Positions 45,785-54,288 of a stretch of DNA of 64,000 nt are shown here, piece after piece (position 1 is the stretch's first letter; every line of letters starts with the position of its first letter). Position numbers and translations under genes: made by a program. The stretch lies in assembly GCA_000961575.1 (NCBI GenBank), contig LADP01000031.1:1-64000 (forward strand), in the 5' to 3' direction. Under the pieces are notes generated by a model. The model searched no databases. It was not told the DNA's origin and saw only the letters and a program-made list of their open reading frames with translations. The stretch comes from Peptococcaceae bacterium BRH_c8a (GTDB taxonomy: Bacteria > Bacillota > Desulfotomaculia > Desulfotomaculales > Desulfallaceae).

Positions 45785-45897
45785 ACAGTTAATACTACCA
45801 AGACTGCATGTTAATAAAACCGTAAGGAATCCTTAAAATGGGTGTAAGTTTTGTTCTATATGCTTTAAATATAGCAATTGATATTAAGGAGGTTTTT

Positions 45898-46557
45898 ATG
45901 ATGTGCTGCGAAAATACAACCGCTCCGACACCAGCCTTACCCAGACTGGGTTCACCCGCACCATCCTTTGAAGCTGTGACCACCCTCGGAACCCTGCGGC
46001 TGGAAGACTTTAAAGGCAGTTGGTTGATATTGTTCTCTCACCCGGCAGATTTTACTCCGGTTTGCACCACCGAGTTTATCGCCTTTGCCGAAATCCATGA
46101 GGATTTACGCCAACGTAACGTTGAACTGCTGGGCCTGTCCATTGACAGCGTATACTCGCATATTGCCTGGGTTCGCAACATCGAGGAAAAAATGGGAGTC
46201 AAGGTCAATTTCCCGGTAATTGCAGACCTGAACAAGGAAGTAGCTACAGCCTACGGCATGGTGATGCCCGGAGAGAGCAAAACCGAAACTTCCCGTTGTG
46301 TTTTTGTTATCGACCCCAACGGCATTATCCGGGCTATGGTCTACTACCCTCTGACCACCGGCCGCAATATGCAGGAAATAATCCGTTTAATTGACGCACT
46401 GCAGACATCCGACAAACACAGCGTCGCTACCCCGGCTAACTGGAAGCCCGGCGATAAGATAATTGTACCGCCGCCCAACACCCAGGATATGGCCGAAGAC
46501 CGGGTAAAAGAAGGTTTGGAGTGCAATGACTGGTACTTCTGCCGGAAAGAGTTATAG
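45898..46557 (+). CDS. Peroxiredoxin of the AhpC/TSA (Prx6-like) family
   Basis: It reduces hydrogen and organic peroxides. The peroxidatic Cys56 lies in HPADFTPVCTTEF, with the expected Thr and Pro around it. Further cysteines at about 130 (SRCVFVID) and two near the end (GLECNDWYFC) resemble archaeal/clostridial Prx6-type enzymes with C-terminal resolving cysteines. I chose ATG 45898 (219 residues), behind AAGGAGG with five-base spacing. A second ATG follows immediately. The longer frame from 45838 has no ribosome binding site. The next small gene starts nine bases after the stop. Confidence 0.93.
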   Translation: MMCCENTTAPTPALPRLGSPAPSFEAVTTLGTLRLEDFKGSWLILFSHPADFTPVCTTEFIAFAEIHEDLRQRNVELLGLSIDSVYSHIAWVRNIEEKMGVKVNFPVIADLNKEVATAYGMVMPGESKTETSRCVFVIDPNGIIRAMVYYPLTTGRNMQEIIRLIDALQTSDKHSVATPANWKPGDKIIVPPPNTQDMAEDRVKEGLECNDWYFCRKEL

Positions 46558-46566
46558 GAGGTTGCT

Positions 46567-46788
46567 ATGGCCTGCATCAATCCTGATGGAACATTAACCC
46601 GCCCCGGCCGATCTATATTGGAAGCCATGCGTCAGCCCGCTCCCCTGAATCAGGTGTCAACTGGTTCGGGAGTACCCCTGTACCGGGTGCGCAGCGTAAT
46701 CCGGGAACTGCTGGTCGCCGAACTAGCTTATGCAGACGGCGAACTATACCAGGTTACAGAAAAAGGAATTGAAAAACTGGATAGCTAG
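46567..46788 (+). CDS. Small winged-helix-like protein downstream of the peroxiredoxin
   Basis: This 73-residue protein has the pattern of a minimal winged helix: a first helix (GRSILEAMRQPAPLNQVS), a recognition helix (VPLYRVRSVIRELLVAELA) and a wing ending YQVTEKGIEKL. It could regulate the peroxiredoxin gene or be an accessory. The family is not recognised with certainty. It follows the peroxiredoxin stop by nine bases, with its own GGAGG (46557-46561) before the ATG, so the two are one operon. Confidence 0.72.
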   Translation: MACINPDGTLTRPGRSILEAMRQPAPLNQVSTGSGVPLYRVRSVIRELLVAELAYADGELYQVTEKGIEKLDS

Positions 46789-46814
46789 TTTTCACTGAAA
46801 AACTAAGCATAACT

Positions 46815-46994
46815 GGGGTTTGGTGTTAATTGGAGGGTTACGTAGGAGCTTAAATCAAAGAGCGTGAGAGTCCGAGGAAAAGCGCCGGTGCATGTCTGAG
46901 CGCCCGCAGGGCGCGAGTTCTCCGGCGCCCGAGGACGAACGAGCTCGCTCAAGCATAACGGCGAGTAGTAACCCGGAGATTAATACCAAACCCC
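46815..46994 (+). ncRNA. Candidate structured non-coding RNA, about 180 nt
   Basis: This region has no convincing open frame but a nested set of stems. P1 pairs 46815-46830 with 46979-46994 (16 bp). P2 is GGGTTAC 46835-46841 with GTAACCC 46968-46974. P3 is GAGCG 46860-46864 with CGCTC 46946-46950. P4 is GTCC 46870-46873 with GGAC 46933-46936. P5 is GCGCCGG 46882-46888 with CCGGCGC 46922-46928. P6 is the hairpin GCGCCC/GGGCGC 46900-46914. The only non-Watson-Crick pair in P1 is G46825-T46984, which is G-U on the plus strand but C-A on the minus, so the RNA is plus-strand. It could belong to a known large Firmicute RNA class such as raiA, which I could not verify. Confidence 0.75.
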
Positions 46995-47058
46995 TTACCA
47001 AGACTTTTTCAGGAGACACTAGCTAAAGATGGAACAAAATAGAGGGAGGATGGTATAA

Positions 47059-47235
47059 ATGCAAAAGTGGAAATGTGACCAATGCGGCTACACCTTTGAA
47101 GCCCAAGCGGATAAATTACCGGAAAATTGCCCCTCCTGCGGGCAGAAGTGCACATTTTTAAACGTTTCCTGCTATATCCCCGAGTGCGAAGTGCCTAAAG
47201 GACCGGGCTTCGACCCCCGCATCGACGGCAAATAG
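47059..47235 (+). CDS. Rubredoxin-like protein, 58 residues
   Basis: It begins [20 protein letters not shown], with two C-x2-C knuckles (Cys6/Cys9 and CPSCG in the middle), as in rubredoxin-type or desulforedoxin-like iron sites. The C-terminal part [17 protein letters not shown] adds two more cysteines, which ordinary rubredoxins lack. GGGAGGA lies before the ATG at 47059. It follows the structured RNA by 65 bases. It may pass electrons to the peroxiredoxin upstream, by analogy with anaerobe oxidative-stress loci, but that is an inference. Confidence 0.82.
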   Translation: MQKWKCDQCGYTFEAQADKLPENCPSCGQKCTFLNVSCYIPECEVPKGPGFDPRIDGK

Positions 47236-47290
47236 TTTACAAAAACCGGTTGTCGGCGGGCCAAAAGGTTTCGCGGTACCGGATAACATA

Positions 47291-47339
47291 AACCAACAGG
47301 CGGTGGGTACCGGTTTAACCGGCCTGCCGCCTGTTGGTT
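47291..47339 (+). terminator. Large hairpin after the rubredoxin-like gene
   Basis: AACCAACAGGCGG (47291-47303) pairs perfectly with 47327-47339, and CCGGTT/AACCGG (47310-47322) forms an inner hairpin. ATTATTTTTAATT follows 4-5 bases later. It probably ends the rubredoxin transcript. Confidence 0.8.
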
Positions 47340-47423
47340 GCTCATTATTTTTAATTGACTGGGTTCGCTTTTTTAATCTATTATTTAGATATATAAATCT
47401 TTGAAATGCATATGGAGCAGATT

Positions 47424-47594
47424 ATGTTTAATATAACTAAGGACTGCCGTTTTTGCGATACCTGCCTCACAGTTTGTCCCGTGGAGGCCATAGAAAAAAC
47501 ATACCCGTTTTATCGCATCAATCAGGATGTCTGTATTGAGTGCGGTTCATGCAAGGAACACTGTAGTTTTAACGCTATCGAGTTTATTGAATAG
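47424..47594 (+). CDS. Short 2[4Fe-4S] ferredoxin
   Basis: This 56-residue electron carrier has two typical C-x2-C-x2-C-x3-C-P-type clusters, CRFCDTCLTVCPV and CIECGSCKEHCSF. The second lacks the usual proline after the last cysteine. The ATG at 47424 is preceded by GGAG six bases upstream. A frame from 47406 would place that site inside the gene. It lies on its own between a terminator and the convergent HAD gene, so the partner enzyme is elsewhere. Confidence 0.93.
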   Translation: MFNITKDCRFCDTCLTVCPVEAIEKTYPFYRINQDVCIECGSCKEHCSFNAIEFIE

Positions 47595-47598
47595 CTAG

Positions 47599-48342
47599 CT
47601 AGCGTGGCATTGTATCCAGCCAAAGGATTAAATCGGACAAATTACCAAACCCGTCAGACCGAGTTGCACCGGTTGCATGATTAATCAAGTAATCAGTAAC
47701 CAAAAAGGTGCGCATCCCTACAGCCGAGGCAGGTTCGATATCCTTTTGCATATCATTGCCCACCATAAGACAGTGTTCGGGTTTTAATGCTATCTGCGCA
47801 GCAATTTCCAGATAATATTCAGGGTGCGGCTTGCTGGAATGCATATATTCGTAACTGGTAACCAGTTCCCACGGCAGGTCGCCAATACCGGCCCAATTCA
47901 TCCGGTCACGAATGGCAGATTCGGGAAACAGGGGATTTGTAGCCAACACAATCCGCAAACCCAAATCCAGTGTTTTTTGTACGGCCTGACGGGCCTTATC
48001 GCCCGGCCTGGTGACACGGGAAAGATTATTAAATTGGTGGGTATAAAAGTTATCTAGCAAGGGTTTTAATTCCGCTATAGTTTTACCGAGTCGCAAATTA
48101 AAATCAGCCCAGAAGGCTTCAGCGTTGGTTTGACCTTGCGCACGGTTCTGCATCATTACGCTGGTACTGGCCAGCAACGACTGGACGAAACGGCCCGGTT
48201 CCACCACGGGTGCTGCTGCCGTGGCAATTGCTTTAATATATGCGCTCATAAATTCATCGGTATTAACCTGCAATAAAGTTCCATCCAAATCAAACAAAAC
48301 AGCTTGCAGCACTTGAGTAACACTTCCCTTCCAATCATTCAC
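47599..48342 (-). CDS. HAD-superfamily hydrolase
   Basis: The haloacid dehalogenase fold is shown by motif I VLFDLDGTLL (residues about 15-24), motif II region LATNPLFP, the lysine in SSKPHPEYY and motif IV MVGNDMQKDI. The cap is of the helical type (YIKAIATAAAPVVEPG). It is probably a phosphatase on a small metabolite; the substrate is unknown. The length of 247 residues is normal. The gene is convergent with the ferredoxin gene, with only four bases between the stops. Confidence 0.85.
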   Translation of the reverse strand: MNDWKGSVTQVLQAVLFDLDGTLLQVNTDEFMSAYIKAIATAAAPVVEPGRFVQSLLASTSVMMQNRAQGQTNAEAFWADFNLRLGKTIAELKPLLDNFYTHQFNNLSRVTRPGDKARQAVQKTLDLGLRIVLATNPLFPESAIRDRMNWAGIGDLPWELVTSYEYMHSSKPHPEYYLEIAAQIALKPEHCLMVGNDMQKDIEPASAVGMRTFLVTDYLINHATGATRSDGFGNLSDLILWLDTMPR

Positions 48343-48410
48343 TTCGTTGCATTCAAAATGACAACACTAACCTAAACTTTTTAGCATCTTCAACCTGACC
48401 TCGAACTGAT

Positions 48411-49586
48411 TTAACCAAAAATAACATTAATAAACTTTCTGATTACCTCGGCTCCACCTACCACAGCACCGATACTGCTGCCTATATTAGCAAAAACAAC
48501 CACCAACAGGATATGAATTACTTTATTACGCCAAAAACCCCTAATCGATAATATATCTTCGGAGATGTTTTCAAAATCCTGCACGTTAGGTTTTCTTACC
48601 AGTGCCTCGGTCAGACCCGCGAACCAACCGGCTGCCAGAAGCGGGCTTAAAGAGCTAATCGGGGAGACTACAAAGGCAGTCAATATGGCCAGCGGATGAC
48701 CAAAAGCAATTAATGTGCCCAGAGCGGATAAAGAACCGTTCCAGATAATCCAGCTTACCAGTTGGTCGATGCCTGCCTCCCTGTCCACAGAAAAAGTAGA
48801 AACAATTAAGCCCAATATCAGTACCGGAATAGTCCAGGCTATGACTTTAAATACTTTGGAAGGTGGCGCTACAACGGAAAGCTGTTCCAGGTCGTGCTCA
48901 TTGGCCAGCTCTTCTTTTATTCCGGGTACATGGCCGGCTCCCAATACTGCCAGCACCTTATTTCCCGGGGCTGTTTTAATTTTCTGGGCCAGGTACTTAT
49001 CTCTTTCATCGATCAAAATTGCCTTAAACTGGGGAGAATGCTCGGATAATTCATTTAAGGCAGCGGTCAGCATATCCCCGCTCTTCATTTTTTCCAGCTC
49101 TTCCTCGGTAATGTCTTCCCTGGCCACCATACTCATTAGAATCTGAAATAGCAGGGTCAATTTTCCCCAAAGGCTCATACCTTTCCAGAGCCGCAGCATA
49201 GTGGTCTGAATATCCCGGTCGGCCAAGCAAAGGGTGGCCCCGACATCATTGGCTGACGCAATGCCCTGGATCATCTCCTGGCCCGGTTGAATACCGAACT
49301 GCTTGGCCAATCTTTTCTGGTAAGAAGATACCATTAAGTTAACCAATAGCAGCAATGATTTGCCTTCTTTAATAATCTTAACCACGTCCGTGTTCTTCCA
49401 CCTGTCGGCATCAGTAACAGCCTGGTATCGGGACTGGCAGAGTTCTACACAAACCGTATCGGGCTTTTCTTCCTCAATTAACTCTTTAACCTCATCAGCA
49501 CTTTTCCTGGATACATGGGCTGTCCCAACAAGTATTATTTGCCTGCCGCCCATCTCTATCCGGTGCACGTTTTCACTGGCCAACAT
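48411..49586 (-). CDS. TraB/PrgY-family membrane protein
   Basis: The N-terminal domain (residues about 5-230) is of the TraB/PrgY/Tiki type: ILVGTAHVSRKSADEVK at the start, VCVELCQSRY, then EERDKYLAQKI-like and VLAVLGAGHVPGI blocks, which carry the conserved GxxH and R residues of the fold. Four or more transmembrane helices follow from about residue 240. Members block peptide pheromone activity in enterococcal plasmids or act as metalloprotease-like factors. The ATG at 49586 follows GGGAAG. I set the length to 391 residues. Confidence 0.85.
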   Translation of the reverse strand: MLASENVHRIEMGGRQIILVGTAHVSRKSADEVKELIEEEKPDTVCVELCQSRYQAVTDADRWKNTDVVKIIKEGKSLLLLVNLMVSSYQKRLAKQFGIQPGQEMIQGIASANDVGATLCLADRDIQTTMLRLWKGMSLWGKLTLLFQILMSMVAREDITEEELEKMKSGDMLTAALNELSEHSPQFKAILIDERDKYLAQKIKTAPGNKVLAVLGAGHVPGIKEELANEHDLEQLSVVAPPSKVFKVIAWTIPVLILGLIVSTFSVDREAGIDQLVSWIIWNGSLSALGTLIAFGHPLAILTAFVVSPISSLSPLLAAGWFAGLTEALVRKPNVQDFENISEDILSIRGFWRNKVIHILLVVVFANIGSSIGAVVGGAEVIRKFINVIFG

Positions 49587-49690
49587 ATCACTTCCCAAGC
49601 TTTTCTTAGTGTCTTACAAGTGCAACAACACTTATAATATCATATTTATTGCCATTATCACAGTAACACAAAAGCTTGTTTAATTTGGAG

Positions 49691-49731
49691 AAAAAACACA
49701 ACCCCTGACGGGTTTCCGTGCAGGGGTTGTG
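49691..49731 (-). terminator. Terminator directly behind the ArsC/Spx-like gene
   Basis: CACAACCCCTG and CAGGGGTTGTG pair perfectly (49697-49707 with 49721-49731) and, on the minus strand, run into TTTTTT. The hairpin begins right after the stop codon at 49732. Confidence 0.93.
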
Positions 49732-50076
49732 CTAATTCCAATCTTTCCACACATCTGGTTTATAACCCACGGTAGCCAGTTTCCCATTTCGGACAATAGG
49801 CGATTGGTATAGTTTCGGATTATTAAAAAGAATTTCTTCCGCAACGCTACCAGTTCCAAGCCGATGCATGTTAAGTTCCTTATACCCTTTCGCTTTAGGG
49901 TTTATTAATTCTTTAAGGCTTATTGAAGCCTTAACACTGCTAAATTCACCTTTACTTAAACCATATTTGGCCAGATCTGTATATTGATATTTTATTTTTC
50001 GCTCTTTAAAATATCGCTCGGCTTTTTGGGTATCAAAGCATTTTTTTGCACCGAAAATTTGAATAATCCAAATCAC
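49732..50076 (-). CDS. ArsC/Spx-family thioredoxin-fold protein
   Basis: This 114-residue protein starts WIIQIFGAKKCFDTQKAERYF, with a single active-site-like Cys13 (KCFDT) as in Spx, YffB and ArsC relatives. The later blocks ILFNNPKLYQSPIVRNG and GYKPDVWKDW are typical of that family. It lacks the second cysteine of Spx (C-x-x-C), so it is more likely an arsenate-reductase-like or glutathione-analogue-linked protein than a true Spx. There is no ars operon nearby. Its terminator is immediately behind it. Confidence 0.8.
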   Translation of the reverse strand: MIWIIQIFGAKKCFDTQKAERYFKERKIKYQYTDLAKYGLSKGEFSSVKASISLKELINPKAKGYKELNMHRLGTGSVAEEILFNNPKLYQSPIVRNGKLATVGYKPDVWKDWN

Positions 50077-50159
50077 CTCGTCTAGAAAAAATACCGACTA
50101 AGATTGAGCCGGTACAAAAAAATCTAATATTAACAGAGGTTAAAGCAGCACTGGAATTT

Positions 50160-51242
50160 TTACCTGCTTTTGTTCCTGTTCTTTTCTTTGATGAATTTCC
50201 TGGCATTTTTCATACCGCCCAGGCCACTAAACATTGCATTAATTTTTTCTTTTTCAATAAGCTTTGAATTTAGGCCATCGTACTTAGCTTCCTTTTTAAG
50301 TTTGCCATAGCTTTCAAACCTTGCCGCTGATAAAATACCATCGTTTATGGCCTGTTGTACTGCGCAATTTGGCTCACTCCCATGAGTACAATCGCGAAAT
50401 TTGCATTTAGCCGCCAGTTCATCAATGTCGGCAAAGGATTTTGCCAGGTCTGCACTGATAATGCCCAGCTCTCGCATCCCCGGAGTGTCAATAACAGCCC
50501 CGCCCTGGGGCACCATAACCAGCTCACGTCTTGTTGTGGTATGCCTGCCCTTATCGTCATTTCTGACCTCATTGGTATCAAATACATTCTTACCAAGAAG
50601 CCGGTTGATTAAAGTCGATTTGCCAACCCCGGACGAGCCTATAAACGCTACCGTCCGCCCACTTGCAATGTAGCTTTGCACCGCTAAGTAACCATCATCG
50701 GATGTACTTGTGGTGACCAGCACATCCACACCAATGGCCATCGCTGCTACATCCTTAAGCCTTGCCTCTATATCTGCACATAAATCTGATTTCGTCAGCA
50801 CTACAACCGGGATTGCCCCGCTATCCCAGGCTATAGCCAGGTAACGCTCCAGTCTACGCAGATTAAAGTCATTGTTCAGTGACATACAGATAAAAACGGT
50901 ATCAATGTTCGAAGCAACAATCTGTGTATCATTTGTGGTGCCGGCCAATTTGCGGGCAAAAGCGCTTTTTCTGGTTAGCACCTGGTGGATAATCCCGTTG
51001 CCATTGGAGTTATCTGTTCGGTCTACCATAACAAAATCACCAACAGCGGGATATTCAGACAGCGCTCTTACATGGTAGCAAAACTTACCGGAAACTTCCG
51101 CGGCTAGCTCACCGGTTTCTGTAATCACCTTGTACAGGTCTTTATACTGGGAAGCAATTCGTCCAATATAAAGACCATTATATATAGTGGCCTCCTGTAT
51201 AAACCTTGCAGTAAGCCCTAAACTTTTCATATCGATCTGCAA
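50160..51242 (-). CDS. rsgA: Ribosome small-subunit GTPase RsgA (circularly permuted)
   Basis: It helps mature the 30S subunit. The circular permutation is visible: an OB domain (residues about 20-90) is followed by VVLTKSDLC (G4), then GSSGVGKSTLINRL (G1) and IDTPGMREL (G3). The C-terminal zinc subdomain has CKFRDCTHGSEPNC. The start is TTG at 51242 with GAGGAGG seven bases upstream. The ATG at 51230 lies too far from it. It stands alone. In the 266 bases before the next gene I see only weak hairpins. Confidence 0.95.
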   Translation of the reverse strand: MQIDMKSLGLTARFIQEATIYNGLYIGRIASQYKDLYKVITETGELAAEVSGKFCYHVRALSEYPAVGDFVMVDRTDNSNGNGIIHQVLTRKSAFARKLAGTTNDTQIVASNIDTVFICMSLNNDFNLRRLERYLAIAWDSGAIPVVVLTKSDLCADIEARLKDVAAMAIGVDVLVTTSTSDDGYLAVQSYIASGRTVAFIGSSGVGKSTLINRLLGKNVFDTNEVRNDDKGRHTTTRRELVMVPQGGAVIDTPGMRELGIISADLAKSFADIDELAAKCKFRDCTHGSEPNCAVQQAINDGILSAARFESYGKLKKEAKYDGLNSKLIEKEKINAMFSGLGGMKNARKFIKEKNRNKSR

Positions 51243-51508
51243 TTTGGATCCTCCTCAAAGTTTTAATTGTAACCTTTGGGAGGTCATGCAATAATTATTT
51301 TGCACATACCTCCCCATTTGTTACAATCTCCGTTATTGTCCTGATATTCATAAAACAACATCCCCTTTCTGTTATTTAAACTAGACTAACGCAGGCCTCC
51401 CTGCACTTAAAGGACTGGCTATGGAGCACGCCAGCCAGCCGGGTGATTATAAAGACATCATTATTATAGCCCTATTTATGTAAAATGCAACAAAAAAAAG
51501 CTACGGTT

Positions 51509-52624
51509 TCACATTTTGTACAGTGGTTTAGGGTGACCGGCCAGATCTATCAGGCTCTGGCCGGCCAGGGCCAGCAATAGTCTGGTATTGCCCTCGGGCG
51601 TACCTACCCTGGCATGACCCCGGCAGATTTTCTCCACGTTTTGCGAGGCCTTAAAGATAATGGCCTGAAGAACCCTGAAGGCACCGTCGGAGAGGGGCGG
51701 GCTGCCAAGGTAGTTTTCCAGCCTCCCGCCCTGCCGGTACTGGGGATAATTTTCCAATCCCACGAACCGCAGAAACCAGTCGGGGCGGTAAGTTCCGGTA
51801 GCCGCCACTATCCCCATGCAATCGGCTATAAGCTCATCATAGGCGTGATTTCGGGCCGAGCCAAAAACCCGCAGGGTAAAATAGTGGGCCGCCTCGTGCT
51901 CACGGCGGATTAAAAGAGACCGGCTTCGCCACTCCTCCGGGGAAAGCTCCATTTCTGACGCCGGCACTCCGCTATACTCGTCCTTGCTTAGTATTATAAA
52001 AGTATCCTGGTACAGCTCTTTGCGCGGGACAACGTTCCTAAACTCTTCCCGCCAGTCGTCCTCGGAACACCTGCCGGGATTGGCCTGCTCCCACATTTTC
52101 CGGTAAGCCCTGATTCTGTCCCAGTTGTTAAGCCCCCTGACCATGCATGCTCCCATGGATCTGGGTATTATCGCCGGTTCGTTGCGCCGGGAAAGGGACT
52201 GAACCAGGGCAACAAAGTCGGGCCGGTGCCCGGCAACCAACACCGGAATCCTGCCGACCGGGGTGGGGTGCAGGTACAGCTCCAAGTCATCCGGGCGTTC
52301 AAGCTCAAGCCCCCGGGCCTCGGGCCTGCCGGCTACCCGCAAGCCCCTCAGGGTAACCGCCCGGTAGTGTTCATCCTGGCTAATCCCTTCCCGTACTGGA
52401 AAGGAAAGCTGCACAAGCTTATCCCGCAAGGTGTGGAAAGCTCCCTTCTCCTCGGCTTCCAGGGCATAGCCCTCCCAAGCCTCCACAAAGGGCTCACCAG
52501 TCAGGGGGAATGAAATATCACACCCCGAATCCTCCCGGCGGAATACATTTTTATTGTAATTGATTAACTCGGCTATCTCCTGTTCGGAAGCCCCCAGAGA
52601 GGAAAGAAACTCCTGGTTATTCAA
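51509..52624 (-). CDS. HExxH putative metalloprotease of the RiPP locus
   Basis: I do not recognise a named family for this 371-residue protein. Residues 243-247 are HEAAH within RREHEAAHYFTLRVF, and Glu264 and Asp268 follow in YDELIADCMG, a layout shared with zinc peptidases. There is no signal peptide. It is the last gene after the radical SAM maturase (gap 69 bases), so it probably processes or modifies the precursor peptide, or is an immunity peptidase. The start is TTG with AAGGAG upstream. A remote similarity to the HExxH protein at 24220 is limited to the motif layout. Confidence 0.65.
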   Translation of the reverse strand: MNNQEFLSSLGASEQEIAELINYNKNVFRREDSGCDISFPLTGEPFVEAWEGYALEAEEKGAFHTLRDKLVQLSFPVREGISQDEHYRAVTLRGLRVAGRPEARGLELERPDDLELYLHPTPVGRIPVLVAGHRPDFVALVQSLSRRNEPAIIPRSMGACMVRGLNNWDRIRAYRKMWEQANPGRCSEDDWREEFRNVVPRKELYQDTFIILSKDEYSGVPASEMELSPEEWRSRSLLIRREHEAAHYFTLRVFGSARNHAYDELIADCMGIVAATGTYRPDWFLRFVGLENYPQYRQGGRLENYLGSPPLSDGAFRVLQAIIFKASQNVEKICRGHARVGTPEGNTRLLLALAGQSLIDLAGHPKPLYKM

Positions 52625-52693
52625 ATCCCCCAGCTCCTTCGGTTCAACTGGCCGGTCTCCCTGGAGATAAGTATGATACTGGCATACCGGCCT

Positions 52694-54103
52694 TCATTGA
52701 TCAATATGGCTTTTCTGACGATCCCCAATGTCTCCGGGCTTCTCACCTGCCGCCCTGATTTCTTTTTCCCTGTTAAACCGGGCCCGCACATAATGCTCCA
52801 GGCTGTATTTCCACTCCGCACAATCCGGCCTGTCTTTGTTAGCAAACATTGCCCGGTAAGCACAGTTTCCCATGCAGATAGGCAGCACTTTGCAAGCCAT
52901 GCAGTCTGTATACTCGAAAGGCTCCCAGGTAAGCCAGCGTATTTCGTGTATTCGCTCATTCTTTCCACGCTGCTTAAAGTCAACAATATTACCGATACGT
53001 GCCGGCTTGTCGCCTATTTCGGACCAGCACTTATACATATCGCCATCGGGATCCACCACGAAGGCATTCATTTGATTTGCTAAACAGGAATTAGCGATAC
53101 GGGGATAGTAGGGGGTCTGACCTGTTTTAAAGCCTCTTTGCCTTAAGGTTTCCTGGAGTGTCTGGTTCAAAATAGTGAATTCCTCATTGGTCGCACAGGA
53201 ATTTTCAATTGATTTGCAGCCTGTCGTATCGGCTGCAACATGGCCCAGTTGGATGGAGATGTCTTTAAGATTATTGGCTTCAAGTATATCCAGAAGTTTT
53301 AGGGCATTGTCCATGTTGGAGCGGTCTACATTGATACGAAGGCCTACTCTCATTTCATTAGCCTTCAGCAGCTTAATTCCTTCCAGAATTTTGTCAAAGG
53401 TGGGGCCTTTATCAGCTTTGCGCATCCGGCGGCTGTTATGTACATCAGGGGGGCCGTCCAGGGTAATCTGGAAAGCTGTTATCCTGCTATTTTTCAGTTT
53501 CTGCGCTATTTCCGGGTCACCGGTTAATAAGTAGCCGTTAGTAACCATACGGGCAGTATAACCCAGCTTATTCTCCTCGGTGGTGGCAATTATTTTTTCT
53601 GACAGGTCAAAGATAATATTTTTACCTAGAAGAGGCTCTCCGCCGAACCAGGTGATAGCTATACCTTTTACCGTCTTAGCTTCCCGTTCAATGAATTTCA
53701 GCAATTCCTGTTGTACATTCTCCGGCATGAAAGCGTGCTGCCCGTCCCGCTTGTCCTGGTTTTCCCCCGCCTGTTCAAAGCAATAGGTGCAGGCAAAATT
53801 GCAGCGCAGGGTGGGGGCGATGGTAAAACCCAGCCACCTCCGGTCGTATTTTCTGCTGTTATAGGCAAACTTCAATATTTTCAGTTCATCGGTTTCATCC
53901 TCAAGGATGAATCCCCCCTGCTTTAACCCGTCGGCAAACTGCTTTGTAGCTTTAGGCAGGGTATCGTATTCAAACCGGGGAACATTTAACAATTCTTCAT
54001 GGGTCCTCCCCACTTCGACCAGTGAAGTAGTCAAGCTGTTAAAGACCATTATTTTCTCGGGGTCGTCAGTGGGCCAGATAAAGTTGTAAATAGAAGGTTT
54101 CAT
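52694..54103 (-). CDS. Radical SAM/SPASM peptide maturase
   Basis: The radical SAM cluster motif C-x3-C-x2-C is CNFACTYC (Cys101, 105, 108). The SPASM domain holds seven cysteines (340, 359, 401, 404, 410, 414, 428), including CMACKVLPICMGNC, which would bind two auxiliary clusters. The first 90 residues form a separate N-terminal domain that could recognise the leader peptide. Such enzymes join cysteine sulfur to carbon (sactipeptide or ranthipeptide) or make C-C bonds. The precursor upstream has a two-cysteine core, so thioether formation is the best guess. GGAGC precedes the ATG. Confidence 0.9.
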   Translation of the reverse strand: MKPSIYNFIWPTDDPEKIMVFNSLTTSLVEVGRTHEELLNVPRFEYDTLPKATKQFADGLKQGGFILEDETDELKILKFAYNSRKYDRRWLGFTIAPTLRCNFACTYCFEQAGENQDKRDGQHAFMPENVQQELLKFIEREAKTVKGIAITWFGGEPLLGKNIIFDLSEKIIATTEENKLGYTARMVTNGYLLTGDPEIAQKLKNSRITAFQITLDGPPDVHNSRRMRKADKGPTFDKILEGIKLLKANEMRVGLRINVDRSNMDNALKLLDILEANNLKDISIQLGHVAADTTGCKSIENSCATNEEFTILNQTLQETLRQRGFKTGQTPYYPRIANSCLANQMNAFVVDPDGDMYKCWSEIGDKPARIGNIVDFKQRGKNERIHEIRWLTWEPFEYTDCMACKVLPICMGNCAYRAMFANKDRPDCAEWKYSLEHYVRARFNREKEIRAAGEKPGDIGDRQKSHIDQ

Positions 54104-54199
54104 CTACATTTCAGCTCCAAAATAAGCATTATTAAATTTCCAGTGACGGATTACCTTCGGGTGATAACATAAGCTTTGCAACTATCGACAAAAAGAAGT

Positions 54200-54230
54200 C
54201 CCGGAGGAGGAGATAAACTCCTCCTCCGGG
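54200..54230 (-). terminator. GC-rich hairpin between precursor and maturase genes
   Basis: CCCGGAGGAGGAG (54200-54212) and CTCCTCCTCCGGG (54218-54230) are perfectly complementary around a five-base loop. On the minus strand ACTTCTTTTT follows. It lies between the peptide gene and the radical SAM gene, so it probably lets most transcripts end after the abundant precursor. Confidence 0.85.
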
Positions 54231-54288
54231 TCAAAAAATCACTGTAGGGCTAATCCCACCGGAAACGGGAAGAGCTATACTTTGACTA

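Noticed and set aside
49732-50076. True Spx global regulator
   Set aside because: The C-x-x-C redox switch is missing (KKCFDT), so I kept the looser ArsC/Spx-family label.
52621-52986. A 121-codon minus-strand frame overlapping the end of the radical SAM gene
   Set aside because: It lies in another frame of the same strand inside a well-supported gene, and its only start is not preceded by a ribosome binding site.
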